Source: a virus | IMG/VR virus record: IMGVR_UViG_3300049856_000142 | Location: 1 to 33,428 of that record | Reading direction: 5' to 3' (one strand) | Length of the DNA: 33,428 bases | Part shown: positions 16,154 to 24,242 of the stretch, one piece after another | Layout: every line of letters starts with the position of its first letter | Numbering within the stretch: position 1 is the stretch's first letter | Program-made: the position numbers and the translations under genes | The notes under the pieces: generated by a model | What the model saw: only the letters and a program-made list of their open reading frames with translations | Databases searched by the model: none | What the model was told of the DNA's origin: nothing

Positions 16154-16564
16154 TTATACTATTTGAAGTAGCCCGTTAGTCCCATCAAAGTCGAGAGTTA
16201 ATGTGTCGGTATCGCTTAATGTGAGAGCAGATCCATAGTCATACCATGCAATAAGTGGGCCTCCAGAAGCTGTTGAGTTATAAATAACAATATATCGAAA
16301 TGGCCCTGTAGAACCACCTGTTGAAGTGAGTACTAAGTCTGCAATTACTAATTTATATGTCCCAGAAGTTTGAACAGATGATGAAATCGTAAGATTTCGT
16401 GTTGATAAGTTTGAATAACTTACTTCTGTAATGTTTGCTAATATGGTGTTAGTGTTTACTGGAAGTGTGTTTGTCAAAGCTACTTTCAGTTGATCTGAAC
16501 CTAAATTATGTACCTTTTCGGCTACATCTTCGACGAAACATTGGAATTTTGTATAACTGGCCAT
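16154..16564 (-). CDS. Structural beta protein next to connector
   Basis: A 136-aa protein beginning MASYTKFQCFVEDVAEKVHNLG with a run of beta strands (DQLKVALTNTLP, NLTISSSVQTSGTYKLVIADLVL, FRYIVIYNSTASGGPLIAWYDYG, DTLTLDFDGTNGLLQIV). I recognise the pattern from small phage proteins encoded near connector genes with the FxxxxE..HNL....LKVALTN start. Probably virion associated. It overlaps the adaptor gene by one base (TAATG). Confidence 0.6.
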   Translation of the reverse strand: MASYTKFQCFVEDVAEKVHNLGSDQLKVALTNTLPVNTNTILANITEVSYSNLSTRNLTISSSVQTSGTYKLVIADLVLTSTGGSTGPFRYIVIYNSTASGGPLIAWYDYGSALTLSDTDTLTLDFDGTNGLLQIV

Positions 16565-17259
16565 TATCTTGATGAAATTATCACAGGTCTAATACTTAAA
16601 TTTTCATCTTTAGACCTGAGCTGGTAATCTGATTTTAATGCTTCTTCTTTACGATTGATTTCCTCTAAAAACTTGTTAGCTGTGTTCATTCCATTTGCAA
16701 AAGCGTACTCATATGAAACCCATATAGGAATGAGATCGTGATAGAGAGAGTTAAAACCAGGTTGTTTTGTTCCTGTAGTTACTTCACCAGAAGTATAGAG
16801 TGCTGGAGCTCGTTGATAACGAATTTTTAAAGAAGCTGCCTGTGAATAGTTTGGTTTTGGGTAAAGAAACAGTGACATTCCTAGTTTGTCATAATACTGA
16901 GGTATGCCCGCATCTTTCAAAAAGTCAGTTGTAGAAAGGTTATATTTGATATCATTTTGATCAATTGGAATAAGTGGTATCCAATTTCCTGTACTATCTT
17001 TCAACTCGATCCCTGTGATTTCAAGATGTGTTGATGCGAGAGAATAATCTTGCTGGTTTGCAACAAGAGCTGTCGTGGCAATAGGTAAATCTGTGTTGTT
17101 GGTATCATCCCACTGCCATCGTCCATCGACTGAAATAATGAGAGACGCTACACGCTCATACGCATTGTTAATGAGGATAAGCATGTCTGCTGCAGTAAAT
17201 GAAGAACTATTGGTCTTAGTGAGAAAATATGTTTTTGATACAATATCAGATATAGTCAT
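16564..17259 (-). CDS. Head-tail adaptor / connector protein
   Basis: A 231-aa protein with an N-terminal helical part (FTAADMLILINNAYERVASLI), central beta segments with WQWDDTNN, a DYSLASTHLEITGIELKDS motif, FLYPKPNYSQAASLKIRYQRAP, and a C-terminal helical part with many charged residues. This order is typical of short phage adaptor proteins that attach below the portal. It is the first gene after the leader and promoter at 17278-17346, so it opens the tail operon. Confidence is moderate to good from motif style and position. Confidence 0.7.
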   Translation of the reverse strand: MTISDIVSKTYFLTKTNSSSFTAADMLILINNAYERVASLIISVDGRWQWDDTNNTDLPIATTALVANQQDYSLASTHLEITGIELKDSTGNWIPLIPIDQNDIKYNLSTTDFLKDAGIPQYYDKLGMSLFLYPKPNYSQAASLKIRYQRAPALYTSGEVTTGTKQPGFNSLYHDLIPIWVSYEYAFANGMNTANKFLEEINRKEEALKSDYQLRSKDENLSIRPVIISSR

Positions 17260-17277
17260 TTTTTTATATTAAAAATA

Positions 17278-17307
17278 GGCAACCAATACGGCTGCCCAGT
17301 GCTTCTG
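17278..17307 (-). ncRNA. Structured 5' leader, copy 2 (connector operon)
   Basis: On the minus strand: micro-hairpin CAG-AAGCA-CTG (17307-17297), then GGCAGCC / GGTTGCC, a 7-bp stem with one G-U pair and a 5-nt loop (17296-17278), then TATTTTTAATATAAAAAAATG into the connector start. The micro-hairpin is base-identical to copy 3, while the second stem differs entirely, which argues for conserved structure. Confidence 0.65.
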
Positions 17308-17317
17308 TGACTTTTTT

Positions 17318-17346
17318 ATTATACTACACCTTTATAAGTCAAGCAA
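17318..17346 (-). promoter_or_regulatory. Promoter of the connector/tail operon
   Basis: On the minus strand, TTGCTT (17346-17341), 17-bp spacer, TATAAT (17323-17318), preceded by GTGTAG. The GTGTAGTATAATA block is identical to that at 28207-28220. It overlaps the 3' end of the GT2 gene, so the glycan cassette runs into this promoter. Confidence 0.65.
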
Positions 17347-18006
17347 ATTTTTGTTTTTATTATAAATATAATCTTGTAATACTTGAGCGTGTGGGTTTGC
17401 TGTCGCTTCACTCATATTATTTTCATGTCTTCTCCATAATAAAGCAACATAAGTACCTACAACAGACTCATAACCTTTTCCAATCATACGTAGCCAAGCC
17501 TCACGGTCTTCCCACCCGTATCTCATTATTTCACTTTCATCAAATCCTCCTATATCAATCCACGCTTGTTTTGGGAATAAACTATTAGAATAAATACAAT
17601 TTGTTTGAAGCAAGATAGGTATAGTGGCTTTACGGGGATAAGCTGTATAGTTTTGTGAGCCGAAAGCCATCAAAGCACACGTAGCTATACTCTTTTCATC
17701 TTTCAGTAGTGCAAGGTGTTGTTTAATTGCGTCTGGTCGTAAAATATCATCTGCATCAAAACTCATAATATAATTTCCTGTGGCTTCTCGTATACCTGTA
17801 TTGCGTGCTCCTGCTAGTCCTTTATTATTCTGCCAAATGTATTTTACGGGGTATTTCTTTACTATATCTGCTGTATTATCTGTGCTTTCATCATCTACTA
17901 CAATGATCTCACATGGGACAGTTTGAGCTAAAGCACTCTCAAGAGCCTCTGTAATGTACTTTCCGTAATTAAATGCTGGTATTATTATAGAAACAGTTTT
18001 TTCCAT
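17332..18006 (-). CDS. Family 2 glycosyltransferase
   Basis: A 224-aa GT-A enzyme. The N-terminal nucleotide-binding pattern VSIIIPAFNYGKYITEALES starts at residue 5, VVDDESTDNTADIV lies at 36-49, GARNTGIREATGNYI at 66-80, and the metal-binding DADD at 84-87. A WxDRxAWLRM-type acceptor-side segment (GWEDREAWLRM) follows. It would transfer a sugar from a nucleotide donor to an acceptor; the substrate cannot be read. It is the last gene of the glycan cassette and overlaps the GT17 gene by 22 bp. The length is close to a bare catalytic domain. Confidence 0.85.
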   Translation of the reverse strand: MEKTVSIIIPAFNYGKYITEALESALAQTVPCEIIVVDDESTDNTADIVKKYPVKYIWQNNKGLAGARNTGIREATGNYIMSFDADDILRPDAIKQHLALLKDEKSIATCALMAFGSQNYTAYPRKATIPILLQTNCIYSNSLFPKQAWIDIGGFDESEIMRYGWEDREAWLRMIGKGYESVVGTYVALLWRRHENNMSEATANPHAQVLQDYIYNKNKNLLDL

Positions 18007-18734
18007 TTTTCTTTATTATTTTTTAAATACACTGGTAAATCACTTTCATCAACTCGTTTGTTAGTCTCTCTTCTTTTCCACACTTCATCTGAGAAAGTAT
18101 CATATGTAGGGTTAATCCAAGATTTTATTTTTTCTTCTCTCCCTCCTATCGTACAGAAATGCCACCCTCCATTTTCTATTACTTGATACTCAGTCATACT
18201 ATCAGTCCTGAGATGATTTATGCATGCATCTTTTATATTCTTATACGCAGTAAATACTGTCCCAGTCCAACCTAGCCAGTCTTCATCTGTTCTCTGATTA
18301 AGGTAATATATGTACGGTTTTTGTCGTGGTTTATACACGATATCATCCTCGTACACCCTTTGTGGGACATTCCATATCTCATCAACATCTGAAATAAAAA
18401 CAAGATCATTATCATCACAAAACTTTAATGCTTCTTTTGCATTTTCCTTTTGTATAAACTCTCTTATCCAATAATGTTCCCCATCTCCAGTATTAGGACT
18501 TAATATTGCCTGTTTTCTTAATTCAGGTGTATCCTCGGCGATGTGATATATAATTTTATCATTCCATTGTGCAAATCTTTGTTTGTTTTCTAGGTAATAC
18601 AAAGGTTTTGGTACGCCACTAAAAGTCTCTCTTGCTTCAATAAGCACAAACTTATCCACATGTTTATCTAAGATATTTAGTCTTATTTCCAAAATATCCA
18701 GTTCGTTATTAAAATAAAATAAGTCTATGACCAT
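17985..18734 (-). CDS. Family 17 glycosyltransferase
   Basis: I choose the ATG at 18734 (MVIDLFYFNNELDILEIRL), because it gives the standard N-terminus and only a 10-bp overlap with the upstream gene; a longer frame to 18794 adds a poor prefix. The product is 249 aa. IDLFYFNNELDILEIRLNI, KFVLIEARETFSG.PK, LVFISDVDEIW with its Asp cluster, and GGWHFCTIGG are landmarks of GT17, whose eukaryotic members add bisecting beta-1,4-GlcNAc to N-glycans. Phage and bacterial members usually work on surface glycans. Donor and acceptor are unknown. Confidence 0.8.
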   Translation of the reverse strand: MVIDLFYFNNELDILEIRLNILDKHVDKFVLIEARETFSGVPKPLYYLENKQRFAQWNDKIIYHIAEDTPELRKQAILSPNTGDGEHYWIREFIQKENAKEALKFCDDNDLVFISDVDEIWNVPQRVYEDDIVYKPRQKPYIYYLNQRTDEDWLGWTGTVFTAYKNIKDACINHLRTDSMTEYQVIENGGWHFCTIGGREEKIKSWINPTYDTFSDEVWKRRETNKRVDESDLPVYLKNNKEKWKKLFL

Positions 18735-19288
18735 ATATGATAAAGTGACCGCTCTATTAAATATGCTTCTCCTGGTGTTCCATGCCAGTCGCAATAATCT
18801 CTTAATTTAGTATAAAACTCTTTACTATGTTTAAGTATGTTACTTTTTGGAACAATGTAGCAACCCCCTGGTGCAAACTTGTTATAACTTCTCTCATAAA
18901 AACCTAGCATCTTTTTAAGTTCTTCTGTTCTCGCGTATGTTTTGCATGGATGTTCAAGTAGATACCAGTAGTCGTTAGTTTCGCAATATACTCCATCTTC
19001 GTACCAACATATCGGGTCGTATACATGATGCGACTGCGTGAGTAGTGGTGTAAATGTTTTATTATTCACTACTTTATCAAACTCTTCTTTAGTGATGTGC
19101 CGTTCTAACATATTGGTTTTACCGAATAAAATAACGTCTGGTAGATTGTCGTAATTATCCACTATGAAAGACGTGTAATCATGTATATTTGCTCCTACAT
19201 TATTATCCTTTTTATCATAAAATATAACATTATCAGTGTATTCTTTAATCCAATCTCTATTATTATGATAGTCATTCATTACCCACAT
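18725..19288 (-). CDS. DUF3431-like protein in glycan cassette
   Basis: A 187-aa protein. VIFYDKKDNNVGANIHDYTS and VDNYDNLPDVILFGK resemble the N-terminal landmarks of the DUF3431 family (a Y-D-K start, an invariant-like Gly, then DNYDxLPD). The end (GGCYIVPKSNILKHSKEFY, YLIERSLYHIW) also fits its C-terminal shape. Members often occur near glycosyltransferases and some are thought to have glycosyltransferase-like activity, which is not established. It overlaps neighbours by 10 bp on each side. Confidence 0.6.
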   Translation of the reverse strand: MWVMNDYHNNRDWIKEYTDNVIFYDKKDNNVGANIHDYTSFIVDNYDNLPDVILFGKTNMLERHITKEEFDKVVNNKTFTPLLTQSHHVYDPICWYEDGVYCETNDYWYLLEHPCKTYARTEELKKMLGFYERSYNKFAPGGCYIVPKSNILKHSKEFYTKLRDYCDWHGTPGEAYLIERSLYHIWS

Positions 19289-20076
19289 ATAGTTCCTTGA
19301 TTATCTAACCAATCCCACCCTTTTACATAATTTTGTTTGAGTAACCACTCCCCCGTATTGTGTCGGCCAAAGCCCCACGGAGCTATCACTCGTTTTACTT
19401 CATCATTAAGATATGCAGGCAAGATTGCAAAACTACTATTTGAAAGTATGAGATATCGTGCATACCGTATTGACCTCCAGTTTAACCCTATATCTGCAAT
19501 AATAGGAAAGTGAGGAAAAAACTTTCGAGCTTCTCCAACATCATCAGTGTGTACTTCAAATTTCATGTTCGGCTTCATGGACAGCATTTCTGCTATCGCC
19601 CTATCCCAATAACTTTGAGGAAGAAAGAAAGCAGGTACATATTTATATTCTCCACCTCTAAAGTTAATAATACATGTATCTCTATCAAGCATTAGAGGAG
19701 GTTTGACTTCGAGCCATTCTTGCACCTGGTCACGTCTATGCGAGATATAATTTATTCCCTGTAAAAGACCGTGTATAAGTGTGTTATCCTCAATTTTTTT
19801 AAAATTAGGGTCATAGTCACCATTGTTGATAAACTCCTCTCTATAGTAGTGTTTTAAGCCTTCAGGGAGGGCTGTAGGGTGCTGTCCTTCAACTGGTATT
19901 TCTCCACCAATAACTGGTAAACCCATATATAATTTCATAAACGTTGCACCTTTGAAATTCTCAGGATACATGACACCAAATTTATAATTTTTGTCCAAAG
20001 CTAAACATCGCACTGCTACATAATTAGCTAATTGATTACCGAGCCCCATTCCTTTGTAGAGTGGTGTTGCGATCAT
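19279..20076 (-). CDS. Divergent GT11-like fucosyltransferase-fold protein
   Basis: A 265-aa protein with the ordered landmarks of GT11 alpha-1,2-fucosyltransferases in diverged form: GLGNQLANYVAVRCLA at 11-26, INFRGGEYKYV in place of HxRRGDY (N138-F-R-G-G-E-Y144), FEVHTDDVGEARKFF, and ARYLILSNSSFAILPAYL. The usual donor-binding HxRRGD is altered to NFRGGE, so either donor specificity differs or activity is lost. It is close to normal length for the family, unlike the shorter GT11 at 21842-22384. ATGA overlap with the methyltransferase gene. Confidence 0.65.
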   Translation of the reverse strand: MIATPLYKGMGLGNQLANYVAVRCLALDKNYKFGVMYPENFKGATFMKLYMGLPVIGGEIPVEGQHPTALPEGLKHYYREEFINNGDYDPNFKKIEDNTLIHGLLQGINYISHRRDQVQEWLEVKPPLMLDRDTCIINFRGGEYKYVPAFFLPQSYWDRAIAEMLSMKPNMKFEVHTDDVGEARKFFPHFPIIADIGLNWRSIRYARYLILSNSSFAILPAYLNDEVKRVIAPWGFGRHNTGEWLLKQNYVKGWDWLDNQGTICG

Positions 20077-20588
20077 ACTCGTGTATATACGGTTACACCG
20101 TTATTATTTGGATAATGTTTATATACTTTCCACACACCATTCTCTAACCATTCATCAATAGCAGGCAACATTTCAGGACACGACACGGTATCATGTAATG
20201 CAATGTATTTACGAACTTTGTCAGAGTGAAGTTCTAATTCTTTTTTAAGTTGTTCATATGTGTGGTCAGTGTCTATAAACAATAAATCTGTTGGTTCTAT
20301 TTCAATATCAAGTGTACTTCTCTCTATAAAAGAAAACTTAATGCCATACTCTTGTGCAAGACTTAGGACTTTATCAAAGTTTTTTCCTCCCTCTTGTGGG
20401 ACGTATGTAGACGGGTGGACTATATCAATACACACTATTTCTTTTGGTTTACCCTCTAAAAAGGCAAACGTAGAGACACAATATCGTACACCCATTTCTG
20501 TTACATGTTCACATTCACTCGCCAAGTCTCGGAGAGTTGGTAAGTGTTCATTTATATCACTTGTTGTATTACAAAGTTGATTAAACAT
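20073..20588 (-). CDS. Class I SAM-dependent methyltransferase-like protein
   Basis: A 171-aa protein. VTEMGVRYCVSTFAF (29-43) replaces the motif I strand-loop, IVCIDI (51-56) is the second strand with an acidic end, LLFIDTDHTYEQLKKEL (102-118) and YIALHDT follow as in small Methyltransf_24-type enzymes, some of which act on sugars or small molecules. The Gly-rich loop is reduced (EMGVRY), so binding of SAM is not certain. It overlaps GT2 on one side and the GT11-like gene on the other, which points to sugar modification in the same glycan pathway. Confidence 0.65.
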   Translation of the reverse strand: MFNQLCNTTSDINEHLPTLRDLASECEHVTEMGVRYCVSTFAFLEGKPKEIVCIDIVHPSTYVPQEGGKNFDKVLSLAQEYGIKFSFIERSTLDIEIEPTDLLFIDTDHTYEQLKKELELHSDKVRKYIALHDTVSCPEMLPAIDEWLENGVWKVYKHYPNNNGVTVYTRV

Positions 20589-21144
20589 ATCTTTGTCTCA
20601 TTAAGAACACCTCGTTTTCTTTTTCAGTGTTCGCTATTAAATTTGTTGCTTGGTGTTCACCCTCACCAATTGTCACATTATCTCCTAGTAATACAGTCGG
20701 ATCACCATATTTGGTATACATTCGTTTATAGAAATCACAATCAAATAACCACACAAGATTTTCATCAAAATATATGTCTAATCCTTTTTTTACAGTAAGT
20801 ACAGAGGGACTACCAAGTTTATTGTTTCCTAAATGAATATCTCCTGTGTACATTGGTCTCATATTATTTGAACATCCTGTAATCATCCATTCACCTTTGA
20901 ATTTAGTAACAATGTCTCTTAGAGAGTCTTTGTGAGTGAAATAATCATCTTGGTGAAGTATTTTAATCAAGTTTCCTTGAGCCTGTTTCATTCCTAGGTT
21001 CGTATTGTGAGCAGAATTACCCTCATGAGTCATAACAATTTCGTAATCTTTATATGTTTGAGACTTGATACTCTCAAGACAACGGTTCAAGAAGAACTCG
21101 CCGTTTACCATATTGTCATACACTGGAATTACGATTGATATCAT
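20581..21144 (-). CDS. Family 2-like glycosyltransferase
   Basis: I choose ATG at 21144 because it overlaps the upstream stop as ATGA and begins directly with MISIVIPVYDN, the GT2 first strand. The product is 187 aa. CLESIKSQTYKDYEIVMTHEG and NTNLGMKQAQGNLIKILHQDDYF follow, with QDD serving as the metal-binding DxD equivalent. The C-terminal part has WLFDCDFYKRM and GDNVTIGEGEHQAT as in many short phage/bacterial GT2 enzymes. Substrate unknown. Confidence 0.8.
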   Translation of the reverse strand: MISIVIPVYDNMVNGEFFLNRCLESIKSQTYKDYEIVMTHEGNSAHNTNLGMKQAQGNLIKILHQDDYFTHKDSLRDIVTKFKGEWMITGCSNNMRPMYTGDIHLGNNKLGSPSVLTVKKGLDIYFDENLVWLFDCDFYKRMYTKYGDPTVLLGDNVTIGEGEHQATNLIANTEKENEVFLMRQRYV

Positions 21145-21845
21145 GACTTTGATTTTGACCATTGTGTTGCGTTAAATAATGACTCAAACGTACCTGCGTC
21201 AGACCAGAAACCTTGATACTTTACAATCCCTGCATCATACTCATATTCTACTTCCCCATCTTGTTTTAAACACCAGTTATTAACATCTGTTATTTCAAGT
21301 TCGCCTCGTGCTGACGGTTCGAGTGTCTTGATGAAATTAAAGACTTCTTTATTGTAGAAGTATAATCCAGTGACAGCCATGTCAGATTTAGGAATTAGTG
21401 GCTTTTCCTCAATTGCACCGTCATAATAGACCCCGAAACGCTTTGGATCTTTGACTTTTTTTAAGACAAAACCATATCCCCTAGTAGGTGGAGTCACCGA
21501 ATACTCAAATATATTATCGCCAAGTATTACTGCAAACTGCTCATCAACAAAGTCTTCTGCGAGAAGTAACGCCTGAGCAATGCCTCCAGCTTCATCTTGG
21601 ACTTTGTATGTAAAGTTACACCCGAACTTTGAGCCAGATCCAAGTAAATCAACAAACTGTCCAAGATACTCTCCACCAGTGACGATAAGAATATCCTTTA
21701 TACCCATATCAAGTAATGTCTGTAGCGGGTACATAATCATTGGCTTGTTCCACACAGGTAGTAAGTGTTTGTTTGTCACATTTGTTAGAGGTTTCAGTCG
21801 TGTACCATTACCTCCTGCGAGTATTACTCCTTTTAGTTTATTCAT
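21141..21845 (-). CDS. Sugar-1-phosphate nucleotidyltransferase (RmlA-like)
   Basis: A 234-aa protein with the nucleotidyltransferase signature LAGGNGTRLKPLT at 9-21, LPVWNKPMIMYPLQTLLDMG at 29-48, DEAGGIAQALLLAEDFV near 84-100 and GDNIF at 109-113. This is the pattern of glucose-1-phosphate thymidylyltransferase and close relatives, which make dTDP- or other NDP-sugars from sugar-1-phosphate. The C-terminal GLYFYNKEVF and RGELEITDVNNWCL are also family landmarks. Slightly shorter than the usual about 290 aa, lacking the last helices. It supplies an activated sugar for the cassette; no RmlB, C or D is present in the window. Confidence 0.85.
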   Translation of the reverse strand: MNKLKGVILAGGNGTRLKPLTNVTNKHLLPVWNKPMIMYPLQTLLDMGIKDILIVTGGEYLGQFVDLLGSGSKFGCNFTYKVQDEAGGIAQALLLAEDFVDEQFAVILGDNIFEYSVTPPTRGYGFVLKKVKDPKRFGVYYDGAIEEKPLIPKSDMAVTGLYFYNKEVFNFIKTLEPSARGELEITDVNNWCLKQDGEVEYEYDAGIVKYQGFWSDAGTFESLFNATQWSKSKS

Positions 21846-22384
21846 ATTTGTATAAAGTTATCAGGGCATACAGTACGCTCAATACCGTCTGCATACCAAG
21901 CCTTAGGAGCTGTTACTTTACCTTTACAAAGTAACCCTGCCCAAAGTGAATATGAGCTATTAGCACATATTACAGCTTTACATCCTGCCATGAGGTTAAA
22001 GTCTGTTATCTCATCATTACCCTCAGAAAAATCACAATCTTTGAATATCTCTTGCTGTTTACACCATTCAATATCATCTGAAAACACTAAAAACTTTTCT
22101 TTAGGAAATAGAGCCATAGCATTTTCATAGTATGTAGTTTCCATTAGGTCTACATAAAATGGATTATTCGCATAGTCACCCCTACGAACATGAATTGCTA
22201 CTTGATTGATAGGTTCGATACCTTGAGAGAAGAGCACTTTTAACTCTTCAATACTTTCTGCGAAGTAATATGGGTCTTGCAGATAAAAATCAGGTATACT
22301 ACCGAGTTTTACTTGGTTGTATAAATAGGCAAATTGAAACATTTGGTTTCCTAGCCTTCCTGATAATTTCCACATTGGTATCAT
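21842..22384 (-). CDS. GT11 alpha-1,2-fucosyltransferase-type enzyme, short
   Basis: A 180-aa protein with the main GT11 motifs: GRLGNQMFQFAYLY (9-22), VAIHVRRGDY (62-71, the GDP-fucose-binding motif), FLVFSDDIEWCKQ and FNLMAGCKAVICANSSYSLWAGLL. These are conserved closely. The family is usually about 280-300 aa; here the segment between the first motif and HVRRGDY is only about 45 residues, so the N-terminal domain is shortened. Expected to transfer fucose from GDP-fucose, though no GDP-fucose synthesis gene is present, so the donor must come from the host cell. ATGA overlap with the nucleotidyltransferase gene. Confidence 0.8.
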   Translation of the reverse strand: MIPMWKLSGRLGNQMFQFAYLYNQVKLGSIPDFYLQDPYYFAESIEELKVLFSQGIEPINQVAIHVRRGDYANNPFYVDLMETTYYENAMALFPKEKFLVFSDDIEWCKQQEIFKDCDFSEGNDEITDFNLMAGCKAVICANSSYSLWAGLLCKGKVTAPKAWYADGIERTVCPDNFIQI

Positions 22385-22845
22385 TATTTTTTGAGGTTAA
22401 ACTGTCGAATTTGTTTTATTTTCTCTTCGAGCTGGTCCGTTACTTCGATAAATGTTTTACCATCTCTCTCAATAAACTGTCCGCCCATTTCAAACTCACT
22501 CAATTGATCTTTTATCACATTACGAGCAATAGGATATAGTTTCTCTTTAATAGCATCTGCTTTTTGATTGATAAGATCAGCTTGTTCCTGCTGTACTTGA
22601 AATGGTTTAAGTTCTTCTGTTAATCTAGCTTTAAGTTCTGCACGTTTTTCCTCGATCGGTTTAAGTTCTGCATAAATAACTTCAAGTGCAGGTGTAAGTT
22701 TCTCCATTTCATTAAGAAATGGTTCAGCTTCTACACCACACTTTTTAACTTCCTCTAGTAGACTGATTACTTTCTCATCTGTGATTTCAATGAGTCTTGT
22801 TCCTGTATAATTCTTCTCGCTTAAAATTGCTTTGTCGATAATCAT
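22384..22845 (-). CDS. Coiled-coil protein embedded in glycan cassette
   Basis: A 153-aa, mostly helical protein with charged heptads (ELKPIEEKRAELKARLTEEL, QQEQADLINQKADAIKEKL) and a C-terminal strand turn (GGQFIERDGKTFIEVTD). It has none of the features of a glycosyltransferase. It resembles small helical phage proteins often found in head or assembly regions, so the cassette seems to have been built around an original structural-region gene. Overlaps the next gene by one base (TAATG). Confidence 0.5.
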   Translation of the reverse strand: MIIDKAILSEKNYTGTRLIEITDEKVISLLEEVKKCGVEAEPFLNEMEKLTPALEVIYAELKPIEEKRAELKARLTEELKPFQVQQEQADLINQKADAIKEKLYPIARNVIKDQLSEFEMGGQFIERDGKTFIEVTDQLEEKIKQIRQFNLKK

Positions 22846-22849
22846 TGTA

Positions 22850-23902
22850 TTATTTGGTTAATTTTATAATCTCATCCACCCATGTTTGGGCATAGGTCTT
22901 AATGTTGTAATTCTCTAAAACATACTCTCTCGCTTTTGATGCCATATCCTTATACAACTTATGATTGTTCTTGATATGAGTGATATATTCCAACCATTTA
23001 TCATTATCATTCACAATCGTCATATACTTCTCATCGACCCCTTGATACGGACTCAAGCCATCAGAGAACCCTTGAGCAAGAACAGGGATACAGTGTAGAG
23101 ACATATCCAAAAACTTTAGATTCGATTTACACTTGTTAAAGTAGTGGTCCTTACGGGGGATGATAGCGAGATCAAGAGCGAGTCTTGCAACAGTACTGTA
23201 GTACTCTGTAATGGGCACTACAGAATGCCATTCAACATTGTTGAGTGAGTTCCAGAAATCAAAATCCTCTTGCATCGAGGGCATTATAGAGCCATCAGCA
23301 TATTTCACGCCCATAATTACGAGAGTTATGTCACCTCTTTCGTCCAGTTTCTTTATCTGGTCTTTAATGTGAAAATAGTCATCGTTAGAGGTTACTGATC
23401 CAATGAATCCAACACGAAACTTGCCTGTTGTATTAGGTTTACAAGGATATTCATCTAAAGGATCAATACAATTCTTAAGTACAACAACATTAGGATTAAG
23501 TTGAGTATATTCCTTAGCAAGGATTTCTGTTGATACAGTCACACCATCTGCTATCGTTACAAACTCATTAAGGTTTTTGTTTAATTCTTGTGCTATCTTT
23601 ACCTGTTTTTCACTTCCAAGACGATTAAGTGGTATACCAGAGTATGAGTCGTCATTGTCAAATATAATCTTTTTTCCCTTGAGTTTAAGCAACTTTGCTA
23701 ACTCTAAAGCATTTTTCCCAGTTGGACGCTGAAAACATATAATATCTACTTTAAGCGCTTTATCTAACATTTCTTGGCTACTCGCTTTCATATCTTGACG
23801 TATAAAAGACGAGATGACCATTTGATTTGAGTATATACCAGGTAAATACCCTCTGAAATAGTAACAAAAATTATAATCTCCTTGTAAAAACAGAATCTTC
23901 AT
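22850..23902 (-). CDS. GT-B glycosyltransferase (GT4-like)
   Basis: A 350-aa GT-B protein. The N-terminal domain begins MKILFLQGDYN and includes KIIFDNDDSYSG and VTVSTEILAKEY. The C-terminal domain has KFRVGFIGSVTSNDDY (start of the second Rossmann domain), LVIMGV, VEWHSVVPITEYYSTVARLALDLAIIP and a KSNLKFLDMSLHCIPVLAQ segment where GT4 enzymes keep a donor-binding loop. It is close to the normal length. It starts the glycan cassette just after the small 23899-24222 gene, with an ATGA overlap. Donor and acceptor unknown. Confidence 0.8.
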   Translation of the reverse strand: MKILFLQGDYNFCYYFRGYLPGIYSNQMVISSFIRQDMKASSQEMLDKALKVDIICFQRPTGKNALELAKLLKLKGKKIIFDNDDSYSGIPLNRLGSEKQVKIAQELNKNLNEFVTIADGVTVSTEILAKEYTQLNPNVVVLKNCIDPLDEYPCKPNTTGKFRVGFIGSVTSNDDYFHIKDQIKKLDERGDITLVIMGVKYADGSIMPSMQEDFDFWNSLNNVEWHSVVPITEYYSTVARLALDLAIIPRKDHYFNKCKSNLKFLDMSLHCIPVLAQGFSDGLSPYQGVDEKYMTIVNDNDKWLEYITHIKNNHKLYKDMASKAREYVLENYNIKTYAQTWVDEIIKLTK

Positions 23903-24222
23903 TTCTTTTGTAATAATTCTAATATCTTATTCACATTACCTTCCATACTATCTATCCTTTTTTCCAACTCCTGAGTCTTTGTAGGTGCTATGGTACGTTC
24001 TTCCACCACTGCTTGAGGAGCTGATGCTTGTTGTGTTATTGCATGAGCAGAAAACTTTTTGTCATCTTCTACTCTTTTAATCTCTGCAAATCGTTCTTGA
24101 TTGATAATATTTCCTTTTGAAATAATGATCCCGCCATTTGATTCATCTGTCATATCAACAATTTGACCCGCCAAATTGCGGACTGTTCTTTTTCTAAATA
24201 GGTGACCAACGTTTACTGTCAT
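23899..24222 (-). CDS. Small post-capsid protein
   Basis: I prefer ATG at 24222 (MTVNVGHLFRKRTVRNLAG), which lies downstream of the capsid terminator; a longer frame to 24309 would read through the terminator hairpin. The product is 107 aa: a short N-terminal beta part (GGIIISKGNIINQERFAE), a Gln/Ala linker, and a C-terminal coiled coil (KTQELEKRIDSMEGNVNKILELLQ). Probably head or assembly associated by position; no family recognised. Confidence 0.55.
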   Translation of the reverse strand: MTVNVGHLFRKRTVRNLAGQIVDMTDESNGGIIISKGNIINQERFAEIKRVEDDKKFSAHAITQQASAPQAVVEERTIAPTKTQELEKRIDSMEGNVNKILELLQKK

Positions 24223-24242
24223 ATTAATATAATTATTACAAA

